Assembly: GCA_021201665.1 (NCBI GenBank)
Contig: JAJQEO010000029.1
Span: 1-42,470 of the forward strand
DNA from: Lachnospiraceae bacterium
GTDB taxonomy: Bacteria > Bacillota > Clostridia > Lachnospirales > Lachnospiraceae
Direction of reading: 5' to 3'
Length of the DNA: 42,470 nt
In this document: piece by piece, positions 23,451 to 32,973 of the stretch
How the letters are laid out: the number at the start of each line of letters is the position of its first letter
Numbering within the stretch: the stretch's first letter is position 1
Program-made: the position numbers and the translations under genes
The notes under the pieces: model-generated
Database searches by the model: none
The model's input: only the letters and a program-made list of their open reading frames with translations
Told to the model about the DNA's origin: nothing

Positions 23451-25499
23451 ATGATTTTAGATGAACGAATTCAGAAAATTCCTTATGGAGGCGATTACAA
23501 CCCGGAGCAGTGGCCCGAGGAGGTCTGGGAGGAGGATATGCGCTTGCTTCATCTGGCCGGGATAGACATTGTCACATTGAATGTCTTTTCCTGGGCGGCT
23601 CTGCAGCCCTCTGAGAATGTCTATGATTTTGAAAAGCTGGATAAAATCATGGATCTGGTCGAAAAAAACGGTCTGAAGGTGTGCCTTGCCACTTCGACGG
23701 CTGCGCATCCGGCCTGGATGGCGAAACGCTATCCGGACATTTTGCGGGTGGAATATGACGGGACAAAGCGGAAATTCGGCAGCCGCCACAATTCCTGCCC
23801 GAACAGTCCGACCTATCAGAAATATTCCGTGCGGCTTGCCGGAAAGTTGGCCGAGAGATATGGAAAGCGGAAAAATATCGTGGCCTGGCATGTGTCTAAC
23901 GAGTATATGGGCGAGTGTTTCTGCGAAAACTGTGAGAAGGCGTTCCGCGTCTGGCTGAAGGACCGGTATGGCACTCTTGATGAGCTGAACCGCGTCTGGA
24001 ATACCGCGTTCTGGGGACATACGTTCTACGACTGGGACGAGGTCGTACTCCCGGATCTGCGCAGCGAGCACTTCTGGGGCGAACGTACAAATTTCCAGGG
24101 GATTTCCCTGGATTACCGTCGCTTCAACTCGGAAAGCATCCAGCGGTGCTTCGAGATGGAGGCGGCCGAGATTCGGAAGTTTGTGCCAGACGCAAAAATT
24201 ACGACGAATTTTATGGGGACGTATAAGCCCATCGATTATAAAAAATGGGCGAAATCCATGGATTTCGTCTCCTGGGACAATTACCCGGAAAATAAAACTC
24301 CCTGGTCCTGGACGGCTCTGGTCCATGACCTGATGCGTTCCTTAAAGGGCGGGATGCCTTTTGCACTCATGGAGCAAACGCCGAGTGTTTCCAACTGGCT
24401 TTCGGCCTGCTCGTTAAAGCGTCCCGGCGTGATGCGGCTCTGGAGCTACCAGGCCGTCGCGCACGGAGCGGATACGGTGATGTTTTTCCAGATGCGCAGG
24501 AGCATCGGTGCGTGTGAAAAATTTCATGGCGCGGTTATCGACCACGTAGGTACGGAAAATACGCGTGTGTTCCGTGAGGTTGCGGCTCTCGGCGCGGAGC
24601 TGAACGAACTGGGCAGCCATACACTTGGCGGCAGATATCATTCGAAAATTGCAATTTATTTTGACTGGGAGATCTGGTGGGCGCTCGAATACTCCGCAGG
24701 TCCTAACGCAAGCTTTAAATATCCGGACGAGGTCTTCCTCTATTATCGCGCGCTTGCGGAACAGAATTATTCCGTGGATTTTGTCTGCGAGGAGGATGAC
24801 CTGGACGGCTATGAGGTGCTGATCGCGCCGGCATTCTATATGACAAAGACCGGCTATGACGAAAAGATCCGCGCGTTTGTAAAGCGCGGCGGTACCTTTG
24901 TCACGACCTTCTTTTCCGGTATTGTGGACGAGCATGATCTTGTCATTACAGGGGGATATCCGGGACGTCTGCGCGATATCCTCGGCATCTGGGTAGAAGA
25001 AATCGACGCTCTGCCGCCGGAAGAGCATAACCAGATCTCTTACGAGGACATCGAGTATCCTGCCGGATTGCTCTGCGACATTCTCCATCCGGAGGGAGCC
25101 GAGGTCCTTTCTACCTATGAGACCGATTTTTACGCCGGATTTCCCGCTTTGACGGCCAACCATTTCGGCGAGGGCAAAGCCTATTATGTCGCAACCCGGC
25201 TTCCGGAGGAGTTTTATCATATCTTCCTGCGCGAACGGATGGAAGAAAAGGGGATCTCACCGGTTCTCGAAAGAGAAGCTGTCTCATTCCCTGGCGGCGC
25301 CGGATCACGCAGCTCGATAGAGGCGACCGAACGCTTTGCGGATGGGAAGAGCATTCTTTACGTGCTGAACCACGGCAGCGAGGAAGCAGAGATGATCATG
25401 CCATCGGACCGGAAAGATCTGCTGCATGACTGTGTTTTGAAAAAGGGAGAGCAGGTTCGTTTGGAATCAAAAGGCGTACTGATTCTGGAAAGTATCTGA
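23451..25499 (+). CDS. Beta-galactosidase, glycoside hydrolase family 42
   Basis: GH42 enzymes release terminal beta-galactose from small galacto-oligosaccharides and act inside the cell; no signal peptide is present here. The 682-aa length is normal. The start GGDYNPEQWPEEVWEEDMRLL is typical. The acid/base is E151 (WHVSNEYMG) and the nucleophile E308 (FALMEQTPS). Four cysteines (C116, C156, C158, C161; CFCENC) form the zinc cluster of the family. Domains in order are TIM barrel (about 1-390), a trimerisation domain of flavodoxin-like fold (about 395-600), and a small beta domain. No sugar transporter or regulator lies nearby, so the substrate range cannot be inferred from context. Confidence 0.95.
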   Translation: MILDERIQKIPYGGDYNPEQWPEEVWEEDMRLLHLAGIDIVTLNVFSWAALQPSENVYDFEKLDKIMDLVEKNGLKVCLATSTAAHPAWMAKRYPDILRVEYDGTKRKFGSRHNSCPNSPTYQKYSVRLAGKLAERYGKRKNIVAWHVSNEYMGECFCENCEKAFRVWLKDRYGTLDELNRVWNTAFWGHTFYDWDEVVLPDLRSEHFWGERTNFQGISLDYRRFNSESIQRCFEMEAAEIRKFVPDAKITTNFMGTYKPIDYKKWAKSMDFVSWDNYPENKTPWSWTALVHDLMRSLKGGMPFALMEQTPSVSNWLSACSLKRPGVMRLWSYQAVAHGADTVMFFQMRRSIGACEKFHGAVIDHVGTENTRVFREVAALGAELNELGSHTLGGRYHSKIAIYFDWEIWWALEYSAGPNASFKYPDEVFLYYRALAEQNYSVDFVCEEDDLDGYEVLIAPAFYMTKTGYDEKIRAFVKRGGTFVTTFFSGIVDEHDLVITGGYPGRLRDILGIWVEEIDALPPEEHNQISYEDIEYPAGLLCDILHPEGAEVLSTYETDFYAGFPALTANHFGEGKAYYVATRLPEEFYHIFLRERMEEKGISPVLEREAVSFPGGAGSRSSIEATERFADGKSILYVLNHGSEEAEMIMPSDRKDLLHDCVLKKGEQVRLESKGVLILESI

Positions 25500-25624
25500 T
25501 ATATAACATAGATAAAGCTTTCGAGCAGGATCAACAAATTTACGATTCAGCTGAAGCCATGGGATCCGATGGGGTCGTTGGCTTTGATTGATTATCAGGG
25601 GAGCGAGAAAGGGTTTCAGAGTAC

Positions 25625-28600
25625 ATGGAGTGGAAAGACCGGTTTTCTCCGTCCGCACTGCAGGCGGGAATGGAACTGTATGAGAAGGGAAATGTGAGCA
25701 ATCTGCGCAAAAATGAGAGAGGATTTGAGGCGCAGGTTCATGACAAAAGGAATCTGCACGTGCGGATCGGCATCAGCCGGGGCCGCCTGGCTTCTCTGTA
25801 CTGCGACTGTCCGGCTTCCCAGTCTTGGTGCCGCCATGTGGCAGCGGCTCTGTTTGCCGCTGATGCTTCCGATGAGGAAGAACGCCTGTTTTCGGTTCCT
25901 GATGAGAAACCGGCAGCGGACGTTTCAACGTATTTTCAGATGGATCGTATCAGGGATTCTGTAGAATTTTCCAGTGAAGAGATGGGCGAGGGCCGGCGTC
26001 TGATCCAGACCGGATCGCTTACCCTGTCCTCCATGGAAACGAGATATATTTCCACGCAGCGGCAGATGGTCGGTACGGCGACGGGAGATTTTAAAGCATC
26101 GAAGTACACGGCCAGGGTGCAGATGACATTTACAGAAGACAAAATCATCTCAAGCAGCTGCAGCTGTCCGGAATGCGTGAATAAGTATTATTTTGCTTTC
26201 CTGCAAAGCCGGAAAAAATGTCCCCATCTGGCAGGGCTGGTTCTTCTGACCTCGGAGTATCTGAAAAAACACGAGATCGGGGATGCTACCGACAAAGCCG
26301 GGGACAGCCTGATCCGGATGTACCAGGATGCCCGCGCGGCGGCCTGGATGGAAGCACAAGAGGCTCAGCCGAATACCCTGGAGCTGATCCCCCGCGTGCA
26401 GCGCACCGTGAAGGATTATGTGGTTGATTTTCGCATCAGTGTGCGCGGCGGCCGCAGCTTTGTGATTAAAAATCTTTCAGCATTTGCGAATCTGGTCCGG
26501 GAGGGCAAAAATGCGCTCTACGGTTCTTCGACGGTTCTGAATCATAATATTCGCAGCTTTACGCCCCAGGCGCAGCGCTATGTCCTCTATATCAGTGAGA
26601 CTGTCTGTGAAGAAAGGGAGTTTGAGCGGCGCAAAAACACCAGCCTTCGCCCCGGAGATCCGATGAATTTTGAATTCGGAGGGCAGATCATGCTTTCGGG
26701 GAAAAGAATGGATGATTTTTATGATCTGGCAGTAAATAGCGGGCTGGAATATGAAGAAAAGAACGGCGAAACGAAAAAGAAACGCATGCTTTCCTGCCGG
26801 GAGGGCCATCCTGCAATTACAATGAAGATCCATCCATACAGGGACGCCAATGAGGTTTTTTCGGGAGTCGATGTCTCTGCGGAGCTGCCGGATCTGATCT
26901 ATGGAATGAATGCGCTCTATTACATTGATGAGACGCATCTGAACCGGATCGAGGCAGACTTTGCCGGACATCTGCGGCCGCTGTTTTCGCAGAGCAAAGG
27001 CCCGAATGTCGATTTCCGGGTCGGCCGTCTGCAGCTTCCGGCCTTTTACTATACGGTGCTTCCCGGACTGCGGGAATATCTGACTGTCGATTCTCCCGAA
27101 GAAGAGGAGATTCAGCAGCATTTGCTGCCTGAGGTACAGTTTGTATTTGGCCTGGATGCGGAGGATGATTTTCTTACCTGTCGGGCAAAGGCGATTTATG
27201 GGCAATGCGACTATTCCCTGATGGAATCGCTGACAGACAGCTCCGAGAATAATAGCGAGAGCTTTCGGGACAGATATCAGAATGGCTACCGGGATGAGTT
27301 CCGGGAGTCCGAAGCTTTCCAGGTGGTGACACACTATTTTCCGGATCCGGATCTGACGCAGGATGAATTCCGCTGTGAGCGGGGCGGCGACGCGATGTAT
27401 CTCGTGCTGAGCGAGGGCGTGAACGCACTGATGAAATATGGAGAGGTGCAGACGACCGAACGTTTCCGCCGCCTGCGTGTGATTCAGAAAGTGAATTTCG
27501 ATATCGGAATCTCTATTAAGAGCGGCCTGCTTTCGCTGAACATCTCTTCTGAGGAGCTTTCGATGGAGGAACTGCTTGACGCTCTTTCGAGCTACCGCAG
27601 AAAAAAGACCTTCCACCGCCTCAAAAACGGCGACTTTCTTGCGCTGAACGAGGAAACCTACGGAATGGTCTATGAGATGCTGACTATGCTGCAGGTTTCC
27701 CCAAAAGAGTTTGTCGCCGGCAAGATGCAGATTCCGGCTTACCGCGCCCTCTATCTGGACAAAATGCTGGAGGAGTACAGCGGGGTATACGCGCAGAGGG
27801 ACGAACACTTCCAGAAGCTCATCCGGAATTTTGACGCTCTGCGGGAAGAGGAGTACCCGATTCCCCAGTCATTGGAGGGAGTCTTGCGGGGATATCAGAA
27901 AAAAGGATTCCAGTGGCTGCGGATACTTCGGGCTGGCCATTTCGGCGGGATTCTGGCGGACGATATGGGGCTTGGAAAAACATTGCAGGTGATTGCCATG
28001 CTGCTTTCACTGAAGGAGGAAGGAAATGCCGCTCATTCGGAAATGACTCCTTCGATCATTATCACACCGGCCTCCCTCATCTACAACTGGGGGGAGGAGT
28101 TTGCCCGCTATGCGCCGTCACTTTCTGTCTGCATTGTGAGCGGTTCTGTGGAGGAGCGTCACAGGGCTGTTTCGTCACTCCGTTCCCCTGACAGGACCTG
28201 GGATGTGCTGATTACCTCCTACGACCTGCTGAAGCGCGACATAGATGTTTATGAAGGCATTTCCTTTGACTGCGAAGTGATTGATGAGGCACAGTATATC
28301 AAAAATCACCAGACGGCCGCCGCCAAATCGGTCAAGCTGATTACTGCCGGGACGCGTTTCGCCCTGACTGGCACGCCGATTGAGAATCGTTTAAGCGAGC
28401 TCTGGAGCATTTTTGATTATCTCATGCCTGGATTTTTATATCGCTACGAGGAATTTCGGACAAACTTTGAGGTGGAGATTATGGCGCATCCGAATGAAGA
28501 GGCTTCCGTGAAGCTGAAGCGCCTGGTGTCGCCTTTTATTCTCAGACGCTTAAAGCAGGATGTCCTCACAGATCTGCCTGATAAAATAGAGGAAGTCCGG

Positions 28601-29296
28601 TTTATGAGGCTGGGGGAGGAGCAGCAGAAGCTTTATGATGCGCAGGTGGTGCATATGAGACAGATGCTTTCGCGGCAGAAGCCATCCGAATTTCGGAAAA
28701 ACCGGCTGCTGATTTTCCGGGAAATTACCAGGCTGCGGCAGATTTGCTGCGATCCGTCGCTTTGCTTTGAGGGGTATCGGGGAGGCTCCGCGAAGCTCGA
28801 GGCCTGCCTGGACCTGGTGACGAGCGCTATCGAGGGCGGTCACCGGCTTTTGCTGTTTTCCCAGTTTACCTCGATGCTGTCTCTGATCAGAGAGGCTTTT
28901 GAAGAACACGGCATCAGCTATTACGAGATTACAGGCGACACCCCCAAGGAAAAACGGATATCTCTGGTCAGAGAGTTCAACCAAAACGATGTGCAGGTAT
29001 TTCTGATTTCCCTCAAGGCTGGCGGCACAGGGCTGAACCTGACCGGAGCGGATGTCGTCGTCCACTACGATCCCTGGTGGAACCTGGCCGTCCAGAATCA
29101 GGCGACCGACCGGGCACACCGCATCGGACAGGAGAAAATTGTGACCGTTTACCGCCTGATCGCAAAAGGCACCATAGAGGAAAAAATCCTGAAGCTTCAA
29201 GAAAACAAGCAGAATCTGGCTGACCAGATTATCAGCGGTGAGATGAGCAGTCTCTCGAACATGACGCAGGAGGAGCTGCTTGAGCTGCTAGGATGA
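25625..29296 (+). CDS. SNF2-family helicase with N-terminal SWIM zinc finger
   Basis: This 1223-aa protein has a SWIM-type zinc finger (CDCPASQSWCRHVAAAL, about 60-77) and a second cysteine cluster (SCSCPECVNK...KKCPHL, about 177-200). A SNF2-associated middle region (about 250-740) follows, then a full Swi2/Snf2 ATPase. The ATPase has GYQKKGFQWL, Walker A DDMGLGKTLQ (about 778), Walker B DEAQYIKN, SALTGTPIEN-type motif III, and the C-terminal helicase half with LLFSQFTSML, SLKAGGTGLNLTGADVV, DPWWNLAVQNQATDRAHRIGQ. Such proteins move along double-stranded DNA and remodel bound protein; in Firmicutes they are common chromosomal genes of unknown task. No methylase or nuclease partner is adjacent, so there is no sign of a defence cassette. 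Confidence 0.92.
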   Translation: MEWKDRFSPSALQAGMELYEKGNVSNLRKNERGFEAQVHDKRNLHVRIGISRGRLASLYCDCPASQSWCRHVAAALFAADASDEEERLFSVPDEKPAADVSTYFQMDRIRDSVEFSSEEMGEGRRLIQTGSLTLSSMETRYISTQRQMVGTATGDFKASKYTARVQMTFTEDKIISSSCSCPECVNKYYFAFLQSRKKCPHLAGLVLLTSEYLKKHEIGDATDKAGDSLIRMYQDARAAAWMEAQEAQPNTLELIPRVQRTVKDYVVDFRISVRGGRSFVIKNLSAFANLVREGKNALYGSSTVLNHNIRSFTPQAQRYVLYISETVCEEREFERRKNTSLRPGDPMNFEFGGQIMLSGKRMDDFYDLAVNSGLEYEEKNGETKKKRMLSCREGHPAITMKIHPYRDANEVFSGVDVSAELPDLIYGMNALYYIDETHLNRIEADFAGHLRPLFSQSKGPNVDFRVGRLQLPAFYYTVLPGLREYLTVDSPEEEEIQQHLLPEVQFVFGLDAEDDFLTCRAKAIYGQCDYSLMESLTDSSENNSESFRDRYQNGYRDEFRESEAFQVVTHYFPDPDLTQDEFRCERGGDAMYLVLSEGVNALMKYGEVQTTERFRRLRVIQKVNFDIGISIKSGLLSLNISSEELSMEELLDALSSYRRKKTFHRLKNGDFLALNEETYGMVYEMLTMLQVSPKEFVAGKMQIPAYRALYLDKMLEEYSGVYAQRDEHFQKLIRNFDALREEEYPIPQSLEGVLRGYQKKGFQWLRILRAGHFGGILADDMGLGKTLQVIAMLLSLKEEGNAAHSEMTPSIIITPASLIYNWGEEFARYAPSLSVCIVSGSVEERHRAVSSLRSPDRTWDVLITSYDLLKRDIDVYEGISFDCEVIDEAQYIKNHQTAAAKSVKLITAGTRFALTGTPIENRLSELWSIFDYLMPGFLYRYEEFRTNFEVEIMAHPNEEASVKLKRLVSPFILRRLKQDVLTDLPDKIEEVRFMRLGEEQQKLYDAQVVHMRQMLSRQKPSEFRKNRLLIFREITRLRQICCDPSLCFEGYRGGSAKLEACLDLVTSAIEGGHRLLLFSQFTSMLSLIREAFEEHGISYYEITGDTPKEKRISLVREFNQNDVQVFLISLKAGGTGLNLTGADVVVHYDPWWNLAVQNQATDRAHRIGQEKIVTVYRLIAKGTIEEKILKLQENKQNLADQIISGEMSSLSNMTQEELLELLG

Positions 29297-29409
29297 TATG
29301 CCTGACAGGATGGGCTGCTTGTGCATTCAAAACCGTTCAGTCAGTGACAGGCCGAAGTCAGCGACAGACCGAATAGCTTGATCTTTTGATAATTAAAATG
29401 AAATCCGGT

Positions 29410-29443
29410 AACTATTCAGGACAGTTTTTCGCACTTGCTGCGA
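29410..29443. repeat. 34-bp dispersed repeat, copy A
   Basis: AACTATTCAGGACAGT is followed by three variable bases and the hairpin TCGCA-CTTGC-TGCGA. It matches copy B at 34773-34806 at 31 of 34 positions. Weaker similarity continues about 25 bp further in both places (AGTACGA-GCAG). It lies between the helicase and GGDEF genes. Confidence 0.85.
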
Positions 29444-29491
29444 TGGTATTAAACAGTTACGAAGCAGGACGAACAACGGGGGTACTTGACA

Positions 29492-30589
29492 GTGCGTGTG
29501 TGGAAAAAAATCTGGGGAAAAATTAATCAGGAATCACGCTTCGACAACGAACCACAGCGTTCGGTTGTTTTGATGCGCTGTATTTATCTGATTCTGCTAT
29601 TGTACTATTCGATTTTCTTTATTTTCATGGGTGCTGTGAGCGTGGCGGACGGGAAACCGTTCCGCTTTTCCTGGATCGCGGTGATTTCTGCGGTTTTGAC
29701 GGTTCTGCTTTTCCATCTGACTTATCACCAGCGGATCCGCAGGAATCTCATCCTTTACGTAATAATGGAGCTTGCATGGCTGACCGGATTTATCTATATC
29801 TTTGGCTGGAGCTGCGGCGCACAGCAGATCATGTTTGTACTTCTGGTGCTGGTCTATTTTTTCTTTTACGACGCACTGCCGCAGAAGGCTGCTTTTACGG
29901 TTGGTCTTTTCCTGTTCCGATTTACACTTTTTTACTACACGCTGAACCATGACCCTTATTCTGCGTTGGAGGGAAATCTCTCTCTGATTCTGCAGGTGTG
30001 GAGTTCCATGTCCTTTTTCACACTGATGGGAGTCATCTGCGGATTCTTCAGCTCCAATATTGAAACTGCGGACAAGACTCTGGTCCTTTACAACCAGCAG
30101 CTGCAGAAAATGGCATCGGCAGATCCTCTTACCGGGATCTGGAACCGCCGAAGCATGCTCACCTTCCTTCATGGGCAGATGGAGCAGAACCCGGACCGTA
30201 CCTTTTCTGTCGGCATGGGCGATATTGATCTGTTCAAGCGTGTCAACGACAATCACGGCCATGACTGCGGCGACGCAGTCCTGAAATGGCTGACCGGGAG
30301 TCTGCAGAGCAGGCTGGAAGGAGTCGGGCAGATCTGCCGATGGGGCGGCGAGGAATTTCTGGTCTATTTCCCGGATAAAAACGGAGATGAAGCCACGAGC
30401 TTTCTGCTGGACTTTATCATGGAGCTCTCCCGGACACCGTTTCAGTGGAACGGCAAAGATATTCCCATTACCATGACATTCGGAGTGGAAGAATATGATT
30501 TTCGCGAAGACCTTGATACTCTGATCAAGCAGGCCGATGAAAAACTCTACATTGGCAAAGAAGGCGGACGCAACCAGGTCGTGTTCTGA
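29492..30589 (+). CDS. Membrane-bound GGDEF diguanylate cyclase
   Basis: An N-terminal membrane part with about six hydrophobic segments (residues 25-190) is followed by a GGDEF domain (about 200-365) that would make cyclic di-GMP from two GTP. The active-site loop is GGEEF (RWGGEEFLVYF), an accepted functional form, and DPLTGIWNRR and the metal-binding GDIDLFKRVNDNHGHDCGD are intact. The inhibitory RxxD I-site five residues before GGEEF is missing (EGVG in its place), so product feedback is not expected. I prefer the GTG at 29492, 9 nt after GGGGG; a TTG at 29486 is too close to that site. The next gene starts 20 nt later and is likely co-transcribed. Confidence 0.9.
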   Translation: MRVWKKIWGKINQESRFDNEPQRSVVLMRCIYLILLLYYSIFFIFMGAVSVADGKPFRFSWIAVISAVLTVLLFHLTYHQRIRRNLILYVIMELAWLTGFIYIFGWSCGAQQIMFVLLVLVYFFFYDALPQKAAFTVGLFLFRFTLFYYTLNHDPYSALEGNLSLILQVWSSMSFFTLMGVICGFFSSNIETADKTLVLYNQQLQKMASADPLTGIWNRRSMLTFLHGQMEQNPDRTFSVGMGDIDLFKRVNDNHGHDCGDAVLKWLTGSLQSRLEGVGQICRWGGEEFLVYFPDKNGDEATSFLLDFIMELSRTPFQWNGKDIPITMTFGVEEYDFREDLDTLIKQADEKLYIGKEGGRNQVVF

Positions 30590-30609
30590 AGATAAGAAGA
30601 GGGAGATAA

Positions 30610-32253
30610 ATGGGGAAAAGGCTGAACCGCGTTTTTCAAAATTTTATATGGTATCTGTTTTTTGCGCTGATTGTCTGGAATTTGGCTCTTGTATTATTTT
30701 TTGCCAGCGAGCTTTCGTATTCATGCAAAAAAAGCTTTGCACTTCCAAACCTGCTGTTCCTGATAATTGGCATTGCTTTATTTTCAGCTGCCGTCAAAAT
30801 CACTGGCTTTCTTCAATCGAAGCTCTATGGGCGAAACGTTCGTTCTTACGGTTTGGGCTGTCTGGCCCGCGGCCTTACAGGCATGCGGCGTCTGTACCGG
30901 GAAGGAACCGTGATAAAGCTTGCTGTTCTGGTATTCTTTTTCTTGCAGGTATATGTAATCTACAATTATTATTTTTATACTGGCTGGGATGTCGGTAATA
31001 TTCTTATTCCAGCAGTGCAGCAGGCTGCGCAGGGAGGCGACATGTCTTCCTTTAGCACTTATTTTTCCCACAACCCCAATAATCTGTTCCTTGTTTTTCT
31101 GTTTTCCGTAATACGAAAAATTGATTTGAAAATTGGAATCCTTGACGTTGAGACCGGGCTGATGGGCCTGATTATTTTCCAGTGTCTGCTTTGCTCAATT
31201 GCTTCTTACCTGACGTATCGATGCGCGGAAATTTTAACTCATAGCAGGACAATTTCCATGGGCGTCTGGGTGTTGTTTATTGGACTTGTCGGCGTTTCGC
31301 CCTGGATTTCGATTCCCTATTCGGATGGGACCGGGCTGGTGTTTCCGGTTACTATCCTGTATCTCTATCTGCAGATTAAAAAGAACGGAAAAAGGTTTCT
31401 CTGGTTTTTTGTCGGAGCTCTCACTATAATTGGTTATCGGATTAAGCCCCAGATTTTGATTATAGTTCTTGCAATTATAATTTACGAAATAATACAACTG
31501 CTCAGTGGATATAAGGCGTTTTCAAAACAGATTTTTAAAGGGATATTGAAGAGTATCTGCTGCTTCACGGCTGCTGCTGTATTGACATATGTACTTAGCG
31601 GCATGGCTGTTCGCTCGCTGGGGATAGAGACGGATGATGAGCAGGCAATGGGAATGGCACATTATCTGATGATGGGATTGAATGAAAAATCAAACGGAAT
31701 ATGGAACGAGGAGGATGTTTTGTATTCGCAGAGCTACGAAACGGTCAGTGAGCGTACACAGGCAGATTTAGAATTAGCCGCAGAGAGAGTGGAATCCATG
31801 GGCATATCTGGTATGCTCCTGCATCTGGCGAAGAAAAGCCTTACGAATTTTGCAGATGGTACCTTTGCGTGGACGAATGAGGGAGCCTTCTTTACTGCGG
31901 TTTATGCGGATAAAAACACCTGGATATCGCCTCATTTAAAGGCCTGCTATTATCCGGAGGGTATTTATTATAGTTTGTGGCAGGGGTTTGCTCAAACCGT
32001 CTGGATGTTTGTATTATTCGGACTTTTGGGGCTGATTCTTATGCGAATACGCAGGAAAGAAACGGGCGCGCTTACGGTACCCGTGCTTGCTGTTCTCGGG
32101 CTGATTTTATTCGAGCTTTTATTTGAAGCGCGAGCCAGATATTTGTTTACTTATGTACCCGTGTTTGTTCTTCTTTCTGCGATTGGCTGGCGTGAGATAT
32201 TTGCCGTACTTTCCCGCGGCTTTTCAAACATCAAATTCCCCCTTGACAGATAG
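30610..32253 (+). CDS. Polytopic membrane protein, probable GT-C type glycosyltransferase
   Basis: The 547-aa protein has about 11-13 membrane segments. After the third segment, the loop YTGWDVGNILIPAVQQA has the acidic residue expected in the first outer loop of GT-C glycosyltransferases (PMT/ArnT-like), and SHNPNNLFLVF follows. A large outer loop (about 350-450) precedes the last segments, which end in EARARYLFTYVPVFVLLSAIG, as in wall- or teichoic-acid-modifying GT-C proteins. The sugar donor and acceptor are unknown. A ribosome site (GAGGGAG) precedes the ATG. It follows the GGDEF gene with 20 nt between, suggesting one operon of envelope and c-di-GMP functions. The ssrA promoter overlaps its last codons. 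Confidence 0.65.
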   Translation: MGKRLNRVFQNFIWYLFFALIVWNLALVLFFASELSYSCKKSFALPNLLFLIIGIALFSAAVKITGFLQSKLYGRNVRSYGLGCLARGLTGMRRLYREGTVIKLAVLVFFFLQVYVIYNYYFYTGWDVGNILIPAVQQAAQGGDMSSFSTYFSHNPNNLFLVFLFSVIRKIDLKIGILDVETGLMGLIIFQCLLCSIASYLTYRCAEILTHSRTISMGVWVLFIGLVGVSPWISIPYSDGTGLVFPVTILYLYLQIKKNGKRFLWFFVGALTIIGYRIKPQILIIVLAIIIYEIIQLLSGYKAFSKQIFKGILKSICCFTAAAVLTYVLSGMAVRSLGIETDDEQAMGMAHYLMMGLNEKSNGIWNEEDVLYSQSYETVSERTQADLELAAERVESMGISGMLLHLAKKSLTNFADGTFAWTNEGAFFTAVYADKNTWISPHLKACYYPEGIYYSLWQGFAQTVWMFVLFGLLGLILMRIRRKETGALTVPVLAVLGLILFELLFEARARYLFTYVPVFVLLSAIGWREIFAVLSRGFSNIKFPLDR

Positions 32254-32271
32254 CAGTTTAAAGGATAATAT
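32243..32271 (+). promoter_or_regulatory. Promoter of ssrA
   Basis: TTGACA (32243-32248), a 17-bp spacer and TAATAT (32266-32271); an overlapping TATAAT is at 32269-32274. The start would be near 32280, giving a leader of about 55 nt to be removed by RNase P. Confidence 0.85.
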
Positions 32272-32334
32272 AATGAAACAAAAGGCCGCTTCTTTCAGCG
32301 TGCAGCGTGACTGCCGTCTGGGATGCGGCTCCCC

Positions 32335-32669
32335 GGGGTAGTAAAGGTTTCGACGGGGGCGATGAATCTGGAGAAGCTATCCGCAGGTGATGCGTCAAAT
32401 CACAAATTAAAATTAAACGCTGAAGATAATTTAGCATACGCTGCCTGACGGCAGCTGTCTGACACAGAGCACCTGCACTTTGTGATCAGGCATCGACTTT
32501 GCAGGAAACGACATATGTTAAGCTTTGCGCATATGGGCGTATCATGAAGCTACTAAAAGCAGGAGACTGTCAGCTGCCGCCTGCCGGAGGGAATGTCAAA
32601 AAACTGACTATGATAGTAGAAGTACAGTGGATTTACCTTCGGACACGGGTTCGATTCCCGTCTGCTCCA
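32335..32669 (+). ncRNA. ssrA: Transfer-messenger RNA (tmRNA)
   Basis: tmRNA rescues stalled ribosomes and tags the unfinished protein for degradation. The 5' end GGGGTAG pairs with CTGCTCC near the 3' end (7 bp), followed by the discriminator A32669. The tRNA-like half has the T arm ACGGG-TTCGATT-CCCGT, and the 5' side has the GGTTTCGACGGG D-loop-like sequence. The CCA end is not encoded and must be added. The tag frame most likely resumes at GCT 32419 and reads A-E-D-N-L-A-Y-A-A, stopping with TGA at 32446-32448, similar to the AEDNFALAA-type tags of clostridia. Pseudoknot-forming segments lie between 32450 and 32630. Confidence 0.95.
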
Positions 32670-32673
32670 TTTC

Positions 32674-32704
32674 AAGCGGTGCCTGGTTTGAGGCGCCGCT
32701 TTTG
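32674..32704 (+). terminator. Terminator of ssrA
   Basis: AAGCGGTGCCT (32674-32684) pairs with AGGCGCCGCTT (32691-32701) through an 11-bp stem with one G-U pair. The T run is short (TTTT within the right arm and beyond). Confidence 0.75.
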
Positions 32705-32973
32705 CAAAGCCCGACCGGGCGAAGATTGGATTCCAGCGGCTTTGTCTGATTTCCCCTGGTTTCGATGAAACCGGGGTTTATGTTGTATACAGCCGCGAAA
32801 GGGAATCAATGGCTTTGCCATTCGCGGTTGACACAGGCGGGCAAAGCTTCTTTCGGTTATTTCTGGCGGATTTACCCCCCGGCTGTATTTCCCCCATATT
32901 GTGGTAGAATCTATATGTTTCGGCTGTAGATGAGTTTTATTTATGTAAATCACGTGGATAAAGGAGGAATATC
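32705..32973. other. Gap after ssrA with two further hairpins
   Basis: No gene is seen. CCCCTGGTTTC-gat-GAAACCGGGG-TTT (32753-32779) looks like a second terminator. CCGCGAA (32793-32799) and TTCGCGG (32821-32827) enclose an inner ATGGC/GCCAT hairpin. TAGAAT at about 32903 could be a -10 box for the next gene, but its -35 box is weak. Confidence 0.45.

Noticed and set aside
25625..29296. SNF2 helicase as the core of a defence island
   Set aside because: The protein type is common as a chromosomal gene in Clostridia, and its neighbours are a beta-galactosidase and a GGDEF protein, with no nuclease or methylase.
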